Shown one piece after another: positions 33,060 to 45,279 of a DNA stretch of 64,000 nt. The position numbers were made by a program, and so were the translations under genes. The DNA is from Mermis nigrescens (Eukaryota; Nematoda; Enoplea; Mermithida; Mermithidae). Below the pieces are notes generated by a model, which searched no databases, was not told the origin of the DNA, and worked only from the letters and a program-made list of their open reading frames with translations. Positions within the stretch are counted from its first letter, which is position 1. Each line of letters begins with the position of its first letter. Where the stretch lies: NCBI GenBank assembly GCA_036768485.1, contig JAVLUZ010000257.1, positions 1,068,382-1,132,381 of the forward strand, read 5' to 3'.

Positions 33060-33480
33060 ATGTTGAAGTAGAGTTCTCGAGCATAAGTAAAAGGTGGCGC
33101 TGGTGCTGAACTAGACGCACATGGGTAAATGGTGGCGATGATGCTGGTGATGGCGCTGGCCTTGGCCCTTGCCAACTGGGTAAAAGGAGCGCTGGTGCCA
33201 GCCCTGGCGCACATAAGTAAAAGGTGGCACTGGCGATGGCGCTGGCCTTAGCCCTGGCCCTTGCCAACTGAGTATGTGGCGCTGGCGCTCGGCTTGGCCT
33301 TGGCCATGGCTAAGTGGCTAGGCGCTGGCCTTGGCCCTGACCATTGCCAACTGGGTAAAAGGTTTTCTGGCCTTGGCACTGGCCTTGCCAACTAGGTAAA
33401 AGGTGGTGCTGGCGCTCGGCTTGGCCTTGGCCATTGCCAAGCAGGTAAAAGGTAGCGCTGGCCATTCTCCCAAGCTAATG
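33060..33480. repeat. GC-rich minisatellite of TGGCGCTGGCCTTGGCCCT type
   Basis: Degenerate repeats mixing GGCGCTGGCCTTGGCCCT, TGCCAACTGGGTAAAAGG and related pieces. The Ala/Pro-rich minus-strand open frame across it is a by-product. A fragment recurs inverted at about 33937-33960. Confidence 0.8.
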
Positions 33481-33539
33481 TGAGCAAAGCTAGCAAAGAT
33501 GTTTTATATAGTTTCTCTGAAACAGCAAAATACGGCTTA

Positions 33540-33945
33540 AACTTAAATATAGGCATTTATCATTCAACTGAAGGTAGAATGCATCTTAAATGTTGTTCAG
33601 ACTGTACTATCATATTCAATTGAAAAATTTGAAATTACTTGAGTGATTTTTCTAAGTAAAATTAAGTTTTAAAATGCAGAAAATACGTTTTCCATATGTT
33701 CTTCGCGTAAAATTAAGTTTTTGTGATGCGGAAAATATGTGCTTCTACGCCGCTTTCTATCTTCAGCTAAAATTTTTGTTGAAATCGAAAGTTATAGTGA
33801 ACCGCGTATTTTCTGCATTTTAAAAGTTTATTTCACTCCAAAAAACACTTAAATAATTTTAAAATTTTCAATTGAATATGTTAGTATAGCCTGTACAAAA
33901 ATTAAGATGCCTTCTACCTTCAATTGAATGATAAATGCCAGGGCC
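33540..33945. repeat. Inverted repeat, ~145-bp arms
   Basis: GGCATTTATCATTCAACTGA (33555) to GCAGAAAATACG (33690) is the diverged reverse complement of CGTATTTTCTGCATTTTAAA (33800) to CAATTGAATGATAAATGCC (33940). It is likely a MITE; no clear target duplication was found. Confidence 0.7.
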
Positions 33946-34180
33946 AGCGCCAGCGCCTCCATTTACCCATGCTCAGAGTTCTTAGCCATTTTAAGGGAGA
34001 GGAGAGGGTAAATGAACTACAATTTATGGCCAAAAATGGCAACAATGTACCTAAAAACGCAAGCTTTCCCCAATGGTGAGGGGTCGAAGATTTTCTGACT
34101 TTAGGGAATTGAGGACGATTGACGTTGGATGAGGGTTCACCCACCCTCTTGTTGTATACATGTATGCATATGCCTACACC

Positions 34181-34912
34181 CACTGTTATTTTTTGTACGA
34201 GACAAAGATTTTGAGGCTCGTATAAAGATTTTCGGAGCTATCTTTGTACAATGTACAAAGACTTTTTGGGGCAAAGTAATAGTAATTTTAACGTTTTTGG
34301 AGTATTTTTTTACCAAAATCTCCGAAAATTTTCGGCGCTTCGCGCCGAAAATATTTAGCTCCAAGTGCGGGCATTTAACACTCCAAAATCTATCTGTGAG
34401 CATCTTTGTACAGATTGAAGCATCTTTTACATCTATTTCCACTGTTTCATGAGGATTTTATGCAGAAAAAAGAACTATTAAACAACTTTGCACTGTTTTT
34501 TGCCGTTTGAAGATAAAGTTGACTCTTTTATCTTTGCGTTGCATTAAATGCATAAACAAATTGATGTCTATTATGAGATTTAGTCAGCACATTGCAACCG
34601 CTTATTATTTATAATTGTGTAACACAAGTCATTTTAACTTGCTTAGTCGAATTTTATGTGTAATAATAACCTAAGACTCATGAAAATTTTTGCGTTTTGA
34701 GCCGAACTAATATAACCAGCTGAATTTAGGACAAAGTTACACCTTTTGCGAAGCGTGCGGGTCACGGATAACAATCGAGTAGTATGTAAAAACATGTACA
34801 TTCAATAGCGTATCTATACGCTATAGTATGTACAAAAAAATCTTGCTCGTACAAAGACTTTTCCGGAGATCTTCGTACATGTACAAAGAGGCTCGTACAA
34901 AAAAAAACAGTG
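34181..34912. mobile_element. hAT-like MITE, GTTTTTTGTAC family, copy 2
   Basis: The ends are CACTGTTATTTTTTGTACGA and TCGTACAAAAAAAAACAGTG. It is flanked by CCTACACC at 34173-34180 and 34913-34920 (perfect 8 bp). It contains CGGCGCTTCGCGCCG at about 34333 and TTTGTACAATGTACAAAGA-like palindromes, as in copy 1. Confidence 0.88.
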
Positions 34913-34920
34913 CCTACACC

Positions 34921-35660
34921 TTAATTTTCCGTCGTACAAGTCATAGCGTCGGCTAATATGTACTTGAAATTTTGTGACTCGTTGCATTAGATGGATGAAC
35001 ATGTCTTTGTTAAACCTTTGAATAATTTTGGCCGACTGTCAGCAATTAATGCGCTACGGCCATCCGTGTACTGCTGAAAATAAGACAATACATACGGAAA
35101 TCGCCTTAGCGCACAAACCGCTGGCATGAAGCCAAAATTTTTTATACGGTTCAGGCATTGACATTTCTATCCATTTAATGCAAGAAGTCTCAAAATTATA
35201 TTTTGATATTAGCTAGATTTATGACGTACTACATTGGGATGCAGTCTGTTTTGGGCCATATGGTATAGGTACATACTAGCTGACTTAAATCGAATATTGG
35301 CATGCAGACTTGCAAGTCAAGATTTTGTTTGGGGAGTAGTCGGCCGATTAGAGGATGGGGTTTGTGAAAGCTACCTTAATTCATTGCTAAAAATTGCAAA
35401 AAAACGCAAGTTTTCGCAAATATTGCGGGATGCTCCAAAAGTTTCTGACTTCATGGGCAAGGGGACGGTGGGGGGGACGACTGACTTTGCTCAGGGGACC
35501 CCTCACCCCTCCACCCGTTAGTTGCATGATAACATGAGTTTTCTTCTCTTGGCCCCTCAATATAATCGATTAATCTAATACAAATTTAACCATTAATTAA
35601 CCATTCGATTATCTATTCTGCCAATTAAATTCAGCTTAATTGATTAATTGCAAAAAATTT
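34921..35660. other. Upstream region of valyl-tRNA synthetase; no gene
   Basis: It includes a diverged repeat related to 2300-2420 and AT-rich sequence. No TATA box or CpG-rich block was convincing. An in-frame TAA at 35645-35647 stands just before the synthetase start region. Confidence 0.4.
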
Positions 35661-35668
35661 CGCATAAA

Positions 35669-35890
35669 ATGTCTGCGTTAGTAACCGAGCATAAATCGGC
35701 GTATGAATTGAATAATGACATTTCGCACGGTTCAAATTGCAATAATGACCTAACGAATGATAAGCATGATAAACCCAAATCTGCGAAGCAGCTCGAGAAA
35801 GAGGCGAAAAAACAGGCTAAATTGGATAAATTTATGCAGAAAAAACAAGCGCAAATCGAAGAAGCTAAGAGCAATGATGCGGCTAAACCA
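35669..35890 (+). CDS. VARS: Valyl-tRNA synthetase, exon 1
   Basis: Valyl-tRNA synthetase charges tRNA-Val with valine in the cytosol and is a class I enzyme with an inserted editing domain. Twelve exons joining in phase are present here and the gene runs off the right edge. Exon 1 gives the N-terminal 74 residues. The ATG at 35669 was chosen because a TAA lies eight codons upstream (35645) in the same frame with no acceptor between. The segment KPKSAKQLEKEAKKQAKLDK is the lysine-rich charged linker typical of the eukaryotic cytosolic enzyme. The GST-like domain found before it in vertebrates is not present in this exon. The donor is CCA|GTGAGT. A mitochondrial presequence is not evident, so a cytosolic form is favoured. 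Confidence 0.93.
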
Positions 35891-36096
35891 GTGAGTGCAC
35901 GAAATTTAAATCAAAGTTTTTTAAATCAATAGAAAAATATTAAAGATAATACATGCACACTAGGGGGTATAGGGGTATCCCTCTACCACAACGTTTGAGA
36001 AGCAAACCCCCTTAGGCTATTTTGGATCAAAACTGGTTGCTTGAACGATGAAAAGCGTCAAATGACGGCTAAGAGTGTAAATTCAAGTACATAATA

Positions 36097-36568
36097 CAGT
36101 TCTCGCCATGAAATTTGAACAATAAAGGACCGATTGAGTTTATTTAGAAAAGCTTTTGCACGATTTAATCACCGGAGACTTAAACAGTATTTTAACATGC
36201 TTTGTTTCAAGGAAACGCGACCTAATGTTTAGGTCAGACCGTTTACGACTCAGCACGCGTTCTTTAATAGACGCGTGATGATAGCGCGCGTGCGCGCATT
36301 ATGTACACAATATCATATGCATATACATAAATTGCACGAGTATAACCAATATTGATATGCTCTACGCACGATGAGTCGTAAACTCCAAGCTAAACGTTTA
36401 GGTCGCGTTTTATTAAAACTAACCAGAGCTTAGCACTGTTTCGGTCGCATTTTCTCAAGGTAAAGCTTGTGAGTATGTTTCTCAGGCCTTCGGCGATTGA
36501 GTCGTGAAAAAGCGTTCTTAAATAAACTCAATCGGTTCTTTATTATTCAAATTTCTAGGCGAGCACTG
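36097..36568. mobile_element. Tc1-like MITE, family B, copy 1 (intron 1)
   Basis: The ends are CAGTTCTCGCCATGAAATTT and AATTTCTAGGCGAGCACTG. The left flank is TA and the right flank CA. The inverted arms include CAATAAAGGACCGATTGAG and its complement near 36530. The CAGTGCTCGCCA-type tip resembles Tc1 termini. The core has an ATCATATGCATATACAT palindrome. Confidence 0.8.
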
Positions 36569-37290
36569 CACTTATTTTTCGAGCAACAGGCGGTTAAATT
36601 CGTTCATCCAGACTTTTTTCTTCCATTATTTTGTACATGTTTGATGTTATAGATCATTGCATTGCCCTTATTGTTATTGCTTTCATGCAAATTCAACCAT
36701 ACATAAATATTGATGAAAAATAAAATACGATGAATTAAGTACAAAAATTTAGCACTAAATAGGTGAAAAAGTATACACTCATTTACCCCCTCCCTCTGTG
36801 GAAACTCGGTTTATCCCCCACCTCACCCCCTAACCCTTCCAGAGCTTTTGACCATGTGGATGTATATTAAAGATATAAATTTAAAAGAAAAAATTTGATC
36901 TTTCAATCTCTTCAGATCTTTCAATAGTGCAACTATTTTCTTCTGATTTTGAATTGAGGACTTTTTATCGATTTATTTTACCGAAAATTCAAAAAAAGGT
37001 CACTTGACCGGGTATGCTTCTAGGTATGGATTTTCGACGAATTGAAACTAACCGTCAGGATTAATACCACCGCAGCCAACATTTTGAACTCACTTTCCGA
37101 AATGTTTTCTCGAAATTCTGAAAATTTCTCATTATATTTCCAAATTTTCATGAATTTTTTTAAGTTTTCCAAAATTTTGTTAATTTTTTCAATTTTTGAG
37201 AAAATTCAAAGTTTTATTTTTGGATTGAAATTTTCTCGAATAATTCAAATATTTTTTTAAAGTTTTGATTGTTTAATAATAATTTTGTAG

Positions 37291-37369
37291 AAAAAGATCG
37301 ATAAGAAAATCGTCACCAAAGAAGTTTTGACTTACGACTTCGGATCAGCGGAGCCAGGAGAGAAAAAGA
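37291..37369 (+). CDS. VARS: Valyl-tRNA synthetase, exon 2
   Basis: Acceptor TTTTGTAG (ending 37290), donor AAAAAGA|GTACGC. It encodes KKIDKKIVTKEVLTYDFGSA then EPGEKK plus one base. This matches the VITYD...PGEKK segment that precedes the catalytic core in cytosolic valyl-tRNA synthetases. Exon 1 ends at phase 0 and this exon leaves one base, which exon 3 completes. Confidence 0.9.
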
Positions 37370-37381
37370 GTACGCGCATTT

Positions 37382-38229
37382 TGATCTGATAAAATTTACA
37401 TACACATTCAATTTGAACGTCTTTGATACGCTAAATTTATGAATATTTTGTATTTTTTAGGGGTTGGCAATTTTTCGAATCGTTTCGTTGGTCACAGTCT
37501 TTTATTATTTGTGATGTGGTCAATAAGAAATAAGATTTCCCATGTAATGGTCGAAATACTTCAAGATAAAATAAAATATTAGAGTAAAATACAAAATGCG
37601 TACCTAGTTCTTTGTGTAAAGTATGAAAATAAAATTTGTTTCAAAATATTTTATTTCCATGTTTGAAATATAAAAATAAAATATTATTAAAAATTAAAAT
37701 GACATTATATATATGTAATAAAATCAACTTCGAAATACCTGTTGCTGAAGCTAATTTCACTCTCCGAAAGATGCCCATTATAATTCGATTATGTTATTTT
37801 TGCGCAGTCCTAGAATTTTTGTGCCACTACATGCGTTTTTTCCAAAATGCTATATTACGAACATTTTTAAGGAGTTCTAATACTGAGCTGGACTTATGCA
37901 TATTAAGTGTGTGCAAAAGAATTGGATTGAAATCGCGAAAATTTTTAATGAGTTTCTGCTAAGTTTATCACTCTTATGCATCGTTGGAAATTTCATTATT
38001 TCATTAATTTTAATCCTTAGTTATTAATTAATCATTGATTGATTATTATTAATTATTAGTTATTAATTATAAATTAGTTGTATGATTTATTATTTATAAC
38101 AAAGTTTTTGTAAACATTTTTATCAATAATAAATGATGTGTGCGTTTAAATTTTACTGCTTGGTCATTCATTCTGCGGCATCCCTTGAATTTTTTTCAAT
38201 ATTTTGTAGCTTTTTTGCTATTTTTACAG
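37382..38229. other. Intron 2, unremarkable
   Basis: AT-rich sequence between exons 2 and 3 with TTAATTATTA-type runs. No element boundary was recognised. Confidence 0.6.
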
Positions 38230-38330
38230 GAATCGACGATCCCGTGCCTACCTCATACAGTCCTAAATATGTCGAAGCGGCGTGGTACTCTTGGTGGCAA
38301 AAAATGGGCTTTTTTAAGCCCGAATACAAA
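38230..38330 (+). CDS. VARS: Valyl-tRNA synthetase, exon 3
   Basis: Acceptor TTTTTACAG, donor TACAAA|GTATGC. The first codon, split with exon 2, is AGA. The exon encodes [20 protein letters not shown] then [13 protein letters not shown]. This is the start of the class I core (SYxPxYVEAAWYxWW...GFFKPEY) and is among the best conserved parts of the enzyme. Confidence 0.95.
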
Positions 38331-38459
38331 GTATGCGACTTCTGATAGTCAAAAATTTTTTACAGAAAATACAATTACAATAGTAAACAATGCGCCCAGT
38401 CGGGAATTAAATGTTGGAAAAATTGAATTTAAACTTGAAATTAAATTTAATTCAAATCG

Positions 38460-38560
38460 GCGCCTACACTTGAGCATTGTATATGTTTAGGCGTTTCCTA
38501 TGTTAAGGCATTGCCTATGTAAATGCGTTGCCTATGCTATAGCATTGCCTATTCTCAATT
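38460..38560 (+). repeat. Short 18-bp tandem repeat in intron 3
   Basis: Three to four degenerate copies of GCATTGCCTATGTTAAG-like sequence between about 38490 and 38555. Confidence 0.65.
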
Positions 38561-39417
38561 ATGCTTATATAATTTAAAGCTGATCATTTGTTTGTTGAGG
38601 GACTCATTTTAAAATTTCCAACATTCGATTTAATGAGTCAGAACCTACTTAAGCGATTTTCGGCAATAACTTTCGGTTTTTAGCCATTTTTAGTTGCTTT
38701 TCTGCCTTTTTTTGAGCAGAAATTGGAGGTGATTTACGCCCCCTCAGACTTCCTGAAAATTGCCGGCTACTTTGCTCCCAAAATTTAGCCAATAATTCGT
38801 TTATTGTTCTATTAAAAAATTTTCAAAAAATTCTATATATTAGATTATTAGCTTGTGTTAGTTTGAATTAGCTTCATTATTTCTGCATAAAATTCGGAAT
38901 AAAGCGAAACGCATTAGCTTGGCCATTAAAAAATTCATTTCCATTCATGTTCTTATATCATTTTTAATACTGTTTTATATTTTATATCCTTCACAAATTT
39001 CGTATCGTTTAATGAAAGTTAATAAATGGAAAGTGTAGTAATTCTTTAAGTAATCTCTATCATAGGCGCTCAAGGTCAGGTTTAGCAGGGAGGGGGTTGA
39101 AATCTCGAAAATTCAAAACAGTAAATTTGATGTTTACGATTTTTCCGCTGTTTAAACAATCAAAATGGTCAAAATAGCCTATAAAAGTTTTTTCGTGGTA
39201 ATATCGCATTTTAAAAGCATGTTTTAGTCCATTTTGACTACGTTATATCGCTTTATAGCTAAAAAATGTGAAAATGGATCAATTTCGCGCACTTTTCGAG
39301 TAAAAAGTTCATAAAAAATATCCCCGAAATTTTTTTGGATATTTTTGCTGCTTTTGACCTCAAAATAATGCAAAAAACCTCACATCAGCTCAAAATCGAC
39401 GGGCAGTACCAGTCCGG

Positions 39418-39588
39418 CAGGCACGTAGTTCACCGTCCTATTTTGGGGGTACCAACACCAATTTGTGGGAGGGGAAACCAGGCCCAAAAAGGACAAAAAT
39501 AGCACAAAATAACGTTTAAAAAGTCATATTTTTTCGATTTGTCTGAATTGGGGGGTCCGGACCCCCATCCCCCAAAGCTACGTGCCTG
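39418..39588 (-). mobile_element. hAT-like MITE, GGCACGTAGC family, short copy (intron 3)
   Basis: The ends are CAGGCACGTAGTTCACCG and CAAAGCTACGTGCCTG. The flanks CAGTCCGG (39410-39417) and CTGTCAGG (39589-39596) match at 6 of 8. It is inverted relative to 14390-14556. Confidence 0.75.
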
Positions 39589-39635
39589 CTGTCAGGCTGA
39601 TCCATCAGGGCCCGATTGCACCAACGATTTGTAAA

Positions 39636-39908
39636 CATAGGTGGGCAGCACCAAAGTTCTGGAGGGGGGTGCAAGATTTTTCAAAGGACAAAAAGTGGCC
39701 TTAAAATTGGTGTTATGGCGAAAAATCACCATTTTTCAACGTTTCTCATCAAGCACTCTCCATTGGCATAAAAAAATTGCGGAAAAAACGTAAAAAATTT
39801 CAAAAATTGAAATTTGTGGTGGGGGTATTTTGATTTCTTGGGGGAGGGGGGTATTTTGGTTTTTCGGGGGGGGTTGCATACCTCGCAAACCCCCCACGCC
39901 CAGGTATG
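39636..39908 (+). mobile_element. hAT-like MITE, TGGGCAGCACC family (intron 3)
   Basis: The ends are CATAGGTGGGCAGCACC and CCACGCCCAGGTATG. The flanks TTTGTAAA (39628-39635) and CTTGTAAC (39909-39916) match at 6 of 8. It is one of the fullest copies and a good guide to the consensus. Confidence 0.82.
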
Positions 39909-40095
39909 CTTGTAACTCATAACCAGTTACAAGCTGGTAGGAAAAAATTTTTTACTAGTCCAGGTAAAAGCGGTTGCAATGAAACGTTTCTAGTTACAAG
40001 TAACAAGTAATGTGAACTTGAAGATCACAAGCTACTTAAAAACCCAAACGCAATTTTATCCATTTCTTATATTACCGTATTTGGCACTTAACTTA

Positions 40096-40670
40096 GGTGC
40101 GCAAGGTCAAAATTTCAGGGAGGGGAAGCAAAAATTGCTAGATAGCTATTTACTTCGTAAAAACGGCTCTGTAGTCCTTTTGGGGTCAGAAAACTAGCTA
40201 TATAGCCTTTTTGAACTTAAAATAGCTATTAATACCTTTTTTTGGAGTCGAGAAAATAGCTAAATATATCATATTAAAACTCACAAAAGACAACTATATA
40301 GCATTGCTGAGCCAAAGAAGTCTATACAGTAACGGTTTTTCGGCCAAAATCGCTGTACAGCTATTAGTTTTTCAAAGCTCGGGGGGGGGGTAATACCCTC
40401 ACCTGGGCGTGGGGGGAGGCGCTGGGAGGCATGCACCCCCGAGAAAACAAAATACCCCCTCTCACAGAATTCAATGTTTGAATTTTTTTTGTTTTTTTCG
40501 TAATTTTTTTTGATGCCGATGGATATTGCTCGATGAGAAACGTTGAAAAATTGTGTTTTTTCGCCGTACTCCCATTTTTAAGGCCATTTTTGATCTTCGA
40601 AAAATCTTGCACCCCAGAATTTCGGTGCCGCCCGCCTATGGTAATACCCCCTCACCCGCATCTAATGCTC
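40096..40670. mobile_element. GGTGCGCAAGGTCA repeat, with nested MITE (intron 3)
   Basis: Starts GGTGCGCAAGGTCAAAATTT and ends in CCCCCTCACCC. The interior is rich in AATAGCTATTTAGCT-like repeats. The same repeat recurs at 47571-48745. The hAT-like MITE 40398-40640 is inserted near its right end. Confidence 0.55.
40398..40640 (-). mobile_element. hAT-like MITE, TGGGCAGCACC family (nested, intron 3)
   Basis: Reverse copy beginning CTCACCTGGGCGTGGGG and ending CCGCCCGCCTATG. It is flanked by GTAATACC at 40390-40397 and 40641-40648 (perfect 8 bp). Confidence 0.87.
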
Positions 40671-40866
40671 TTGCATGGCACTTCAGCTTATGTAAATGAA
40701 ATTCACGTTTTATATGTTCAATTTAGTCTGCTTGTTGAAAATTAATTAAGCCATTATTTTATTATTGATCTATATATTATCAGACTGAAGATTTGAATTT
40801 TTAGTCAATTTTGGGATTTTAAGCGTTTACACTTTCCATTACGCTATGTATTTCTCGCTTATACAG

Positions 40867-40994
40867 CACAAAGATATCTCTCAAGATAATCCAAAGGGGA
40901 CGTTCGTTATGGTCATTCCGCCTCCTAATGTCACCGGGACTTTACACTTGGGCCACGCTCTGACTACTGCCATTCAGGATAGTATCACGAGATG
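40867..40994 (+). CDS. VARS: Valyl-tRNA synthetase, exon 4 (HLGH active-site motif)
   Basis: Acceptor CTTATACAG, donor GATG|GTAAGA, leaving two bases of the Trp codon. It encodes [20 protein letters not shown] followed by [20 protein letters not shown] and TRW. PPPNVTGxLHLGHAL is the class I signature. HLGH falls at residues 161-164 of the assembled protein and binds the ATP phosphates. This exon alone identifies the enzyme as valyl-tRNA synthetase. Confidence 0.97.
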
Positions 40995-42054
40995 GTAAGA
41001 CGTTATTCGTGCTTTAAAGGACTAGTTTACACTTTTTCCGAATTGGAATGAGATTATTTAACTTGCCATTGTTGATACGGTCTTCTACCCACGGGAGATT
41101 GGTATAAAAAGTGTAAACAAAAAATCTGTAGCAGGAACGTTCCTTTACACCACCGAATTTCACGGCGGAATAGTATTGTAGCGTTCATTCCACACTGTAG
41201 TGTAAATAGAAGCGGAAGGACAGTAAATTTTGAAAATACTAATATAAGTTTACGAAATTATTTTTTAAAATGTTTTTTATAGATTTTAATCCCATCAATT
41301 GTTAAAAGTTTAAACTATCGAGTTTCGCGTATTTATTTATCTACTTTATAATGCATTTTTATAAATTGAAAAGTACAAACTCAACTATCGCTAATCACAC
41401 GTATGTGCAACCGCAGTCAGATTCTTAACTAGTAGTTTACACAGTCGACCTCGACCACTTTCAGTCACAAGCATTCACAACCAGTTGGCAATCGATCGCA
41501 ATCACTTGCAATCACAACTATTGCCGGTTAAACACTCCAGTCGGTGGCTCAGAAAAATAGCTGAATTACATATATGTCGTTTTTAAACCCTAAAGCCAAA
41601 TATTCCTTATCCATATGTGTCTAAATCCTAATTCTAAGCATAAATATTTTTCAAACTTATTTTTAATTTCAAGCCGATTCCCTCATTCGAACATAAGGGA
41701 CTGGGTTCGGTCATGCATCCCCGTTCACTACCGTCTCACAGTCCTTAGAAATTTAGCAAGCTTTTTTTGAAATTATTTTTTAAAACTTAAAATTAATAAT
41801 TGTCTAACAGATTTAGCAAACTGTCTATGTTTTAATAGGAGAATAGTTTTTTATGGTCTTTTCTGACAATTTTTATTGATTATCGATAAATCCGGAAATC
41901 TGGTTTATAATCTACTTCACAATAATTTATGATTTCCTCTTTTTTATTTCCTCATTTTTCGATTTTATCATTTTTATTCTCATTTATGTTTTTCTCTGAT
42001 TTATTATCATTTTTGCTCTATATTTTTTTGCCTTCTTACTGTATCTATATATAG

Positions 42055-42219
42055 GCACCGCATGAAGGGTAAAACTGTGTTATGGAATCCTGGTTGCGAT
42101 CACGCTGGCATAGCCACTCAAGTAGTGGTTGAAAAAAAGTTGTGGCTCGAACGAAAGTTGACTCGGCACGATTTGGGCCGGAAAAAATTTTTGGATGAAA
42201 TTTGGAAATGGAAAGAGGA
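42055..42219 (+). CDS. VARS: Valyl-tRNA synthetase, exon 5
   Basis: Acceptor CTATATATAG, donor GAGGA|GTAGGG. It encodes [20 protein letters not shown] then [20 protein letters not shown] and [15 protein letters not shown]. The [13 protein letters not shown] motif, which helps form the valine pocket, is intact. The downstream TAG visible by read-through is removed by splicing. Confidence 0.96.
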
Positions 42220-43197
42220 GTAGGGTTCCAATTAGCCGATTTTCCTAAATTATTCCTAATATTTTTGAAAATTCTTGCAAAAATTTTAAAAATTTTAAAA
42301 TTATTAAAAAAAATTTTTGATTTGTATTTTTTAAGATAATTTTTTTATTTTTAGTTTAATGTAATCATTTTTGATGGCTTCTCTCATTCTTAATTTTTGA
42401 TATTTTTTTATTTTTCTTCTATTTAATATCCAAATTAATTTTCGATAATAAAATTCATTTTTTTTCTTTTTCTCCGATTTTTTGAATTCATTTTTGTTAA
42501 TTTTGCTTCTGAGTAATTTAGGAAATTTTTTCGAGGTTTCCGACCATATTTTTTACAATTTAAATTGATTTTGTATTTAATTTCTTGTTTGTTAATTGAA
42601 AAATTTTAAAATTATTATTTATTTATATTTTTATTGCTTTTATTTTTAATAATGCTATTCTTTTAATTTTTCATTCAATCCTTGCATTCTTATTCATTGT
42701 TATTAAAATCTGATTTTTTTCACTTAGTACAATATAAATGAATAAATTAAAATGTATAAAAAGAATGAATAAATAATGATTAAGCTAATTGATTAAATGA
42801 AATAAGTTAAAATACTGATTTTTATGATGGAAGTATTACAAAATTTTTAAAATTTTCTCTATTTTCCTTCAGTTTTGAGACATGTCCCTTTTTTACTGTA
42901 TTTTTAAAACTTTTTTTAGTTTTTATTCAATTAAATTCTACCTTGACTCCAATTTTTTATTGGGTTTCGATCTCCTGATTGTTAATTAATTTTAATTTCG
43001 AATTTAAACTTTTATGCTGAATTTCTAATTTCTTATAATTTGCTTCAGAAATTCAGAACAGAAAATCTATTTTACAGAATAGTATTTCAAAGTTAATTAC
43101 ATATTTTAATTATTTTATTTACGAAAAAAAGTTCATAAATAATTGTTTATTCTGAATAATTTAAAATTCAACAATTTTTTTCTCATCTTTAAAACTA
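42220..43197. other. Intron 5 proximal part, AT-rich
   Basis: Almost pure A/T with poly-T tracts. No repeat or gene was seen before the MITE. Confidence 0.6.
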
Positions 43198-43970
43198 CAG
43201 TGGTCGCCATGAAAGATGGCGCGCTATCACCATCAGAATTATAATAGATGGTGCGTCGCGAGCGCCGCGTTTCATCCATCATGCGTTATTATCTCTTTTA
43301 TTATTATACGCCATTAATCTGTATCATCCCGTTAATCTAGAGATGCGGACGGCGCAATTTAGCTATTAATAGCGCCAACAAGAAGGAAGCGTGCACGTGA
43401 ATGCTGGAAGCGCGCACGTGAATGTCGTTCTATATTTTGGGGCGAGCCAACATTAAAATCAATATTTCTGGAAGCCGAGCACTGTCTATTAGTGATTATT
43501 TATATATTAAGTCATCTAAAAAACTTCAATAGCATTTTTAGAGGTTTTTTTATAAATCAATTCGAAATGTTTAAAAACTCCTCAATCAGTGCTGCGTACA
43601 TCGCTGTGTATTGCAGTACCTTTCTGCAAAATTCTTCATCGTCCGTCACCGGCTTGCAAAAATATTGATTTTAATGTTGACTCGCCTAAATATAGAACGA
43701 CATTCACGTGCGCGCTTCCAGCATTCACGTGCGCGCTTTCCAGCATTCACGTGCGCACTTCCAGCATTCACGTGCGCGCTTCCTTCTTGTTGACACTATT
43801 AATAGCTAAATTGCGCCGTCTGCATCGCCAGATTAACGGGATGTTACAGATTAATGGCGTATAATAATAAAAAAGAGATAATAGCGCATGATGGACGAAA
43901 CGCGGCGCTCGCGACGCACGATCTATTATATTTCTGAGGGTGATAGCGCGTCATCTTTCATGGCGGCAAC
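43198..43970. mobile_element. Tc1-like palindromic MITE, family A, copy 1 (intron 5)
   Basis: The tip is CAGTGGTCGCCATGAAAGAT and the far end ATCTTTCATGGCGGCAAC, with TA on both sides. The inverted arms are about 250 bp (GATGGTGCGTCGCGAGCGCC, TTATCTCTTTTATTATTA, GCGATGCGGACGGCGCAA). Several GCGCACGTGAATGCTGGAAG units sit at the inner ends. The loop includes AAAACTTCAATAGCATTTTT. The CAGTG-type tip and TA target point to the Tc1/mariner superfamily. Confidence 0.9.
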
Positions 43971-44114
43971 TATGTCCACGTTATACCGAACTTTTACTTT
44001 ATTTTCCTTACCATTTTAAGTTTGTTTGTTTGTTTGCTTATCTTTTTTTTGAATTTTTGTAAAATTTTAGCGAAATTATTATTTTTTTGCATAACGTCAA
44101 TTTTTTTTTCAAAG

Positions 44115-44196
44115 GAAAGGCCATTATATTTACGAACAGCTGAAATTTCTTGGCGCCTCTTGCGATTGGGACCGGGCCGTATTTACCATGGACGAA
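44115..44196 (+). CDS. VARS: Valyl-tRNA synthetase, exon 6
   Basis: Acceptor TTTTTTTTTCAAAG, donor GACGAA|GTGATT. It encodes KGHYIYEQLKFLGASCDWDR then AVFTMDE. The LGxSxDWDRxxFTMD block is diagnostic. It leaves phase 0. Confidence 0.94.
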
Positions 44197-45130
44197 GTGA
44201 TTTTTGGCCCATTTTATAAAAGACTATTTTTCAAATTTTTCCATGCCATATGTTTACTCTATATTTATTATTTATTTTTTGTATCAGCATATTTGCTTCA
44301 GTTTCGCAAGGTATACTGTAGCTTTCGTTTGGTTATACGCTCGCCAAACAAATATGTGTGCCTGCGCTTGATAACTTGCTCGTTATGGCTTTTCCTTACT
44401 GGAATGAAAAAATTGGAAAAAATGCAAAAAATAAAACAGTTAGAAAAGTGGAAAAAATTAAAAAGTGAAAAAATGGAAAATAAACGATAAAAGTGCTGGA
44501 ATCGGATTCATTGTTAAAGTTGCGGCTCGTTTGATTGTATTCGCTTGCAATCGTTTGTTTTTATTATATCCGACTTCAGTTTTTGTAATTTTACTATTGG
44601 TTCGTACATAAACATCACAATTGAGAGCCCTAAATTTATTCATATTATACATTACAGTAGGTAAATTGAATACTATAAAGGCTAATATATGCAAATAAAA
44701 TAATATTGTTAAACCATATAACGTGCTTTGATTGAATAATTCGAAAAAGATTAGATTTAAAACATTTTTCGACTATATTAATCCGATTGCTTGACTTTGC
44801 GTTATAATTTTTCCGATGTTGCTATGCTTTGCCCTATACTTACATATGTAATGCGAGTGAAAAATTCTGATTAAAATTTCGTAAATCGAGTATCAAAATA
44901 AATCTAAAAATAAATTAATTAATATTTATATTTATTTTATATTTTTATACTGTATTCATCTACAAAAATGTGATTTTTGATAAATTTCGTCTTTTTGGCT
45001 TTTTTATGCTAATGTATAGAGCTTGAGATTTTACGCCCGATAATGGCCTCTTTTGACCGGTTAAATAAATTGTTTGGGCTTTTTTAGCCATGGGAGATAT
45101 TCGGATCCCCAGCGGATACCCCATAATTAG
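44197..45130. other. Intron 6, first part; no element recognised
   Basis: AT-rich sequence with short frames only. Confidence 0.5.
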
Positions 45131-45279
45131 GCCTATCCCAGGCATACGTGTAACAGGGTGGACGGGGATCCTGCACCATTAATTCGGTCGTTTATCCGTC
45201 CCCCACCCGTTCCTGATTTTTGGAGAAAACTTGCGTTTTTGGCCGTTTCTAGGTGTTTTTAGACCGGTTCTGGCCAAAA

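Noticed and set aside
33060..33267. Ala/Pro-rich minus-strand ORF
   Set aside because: Consequence of the G/C-rich minisatellite; no initiation or splice evidence.
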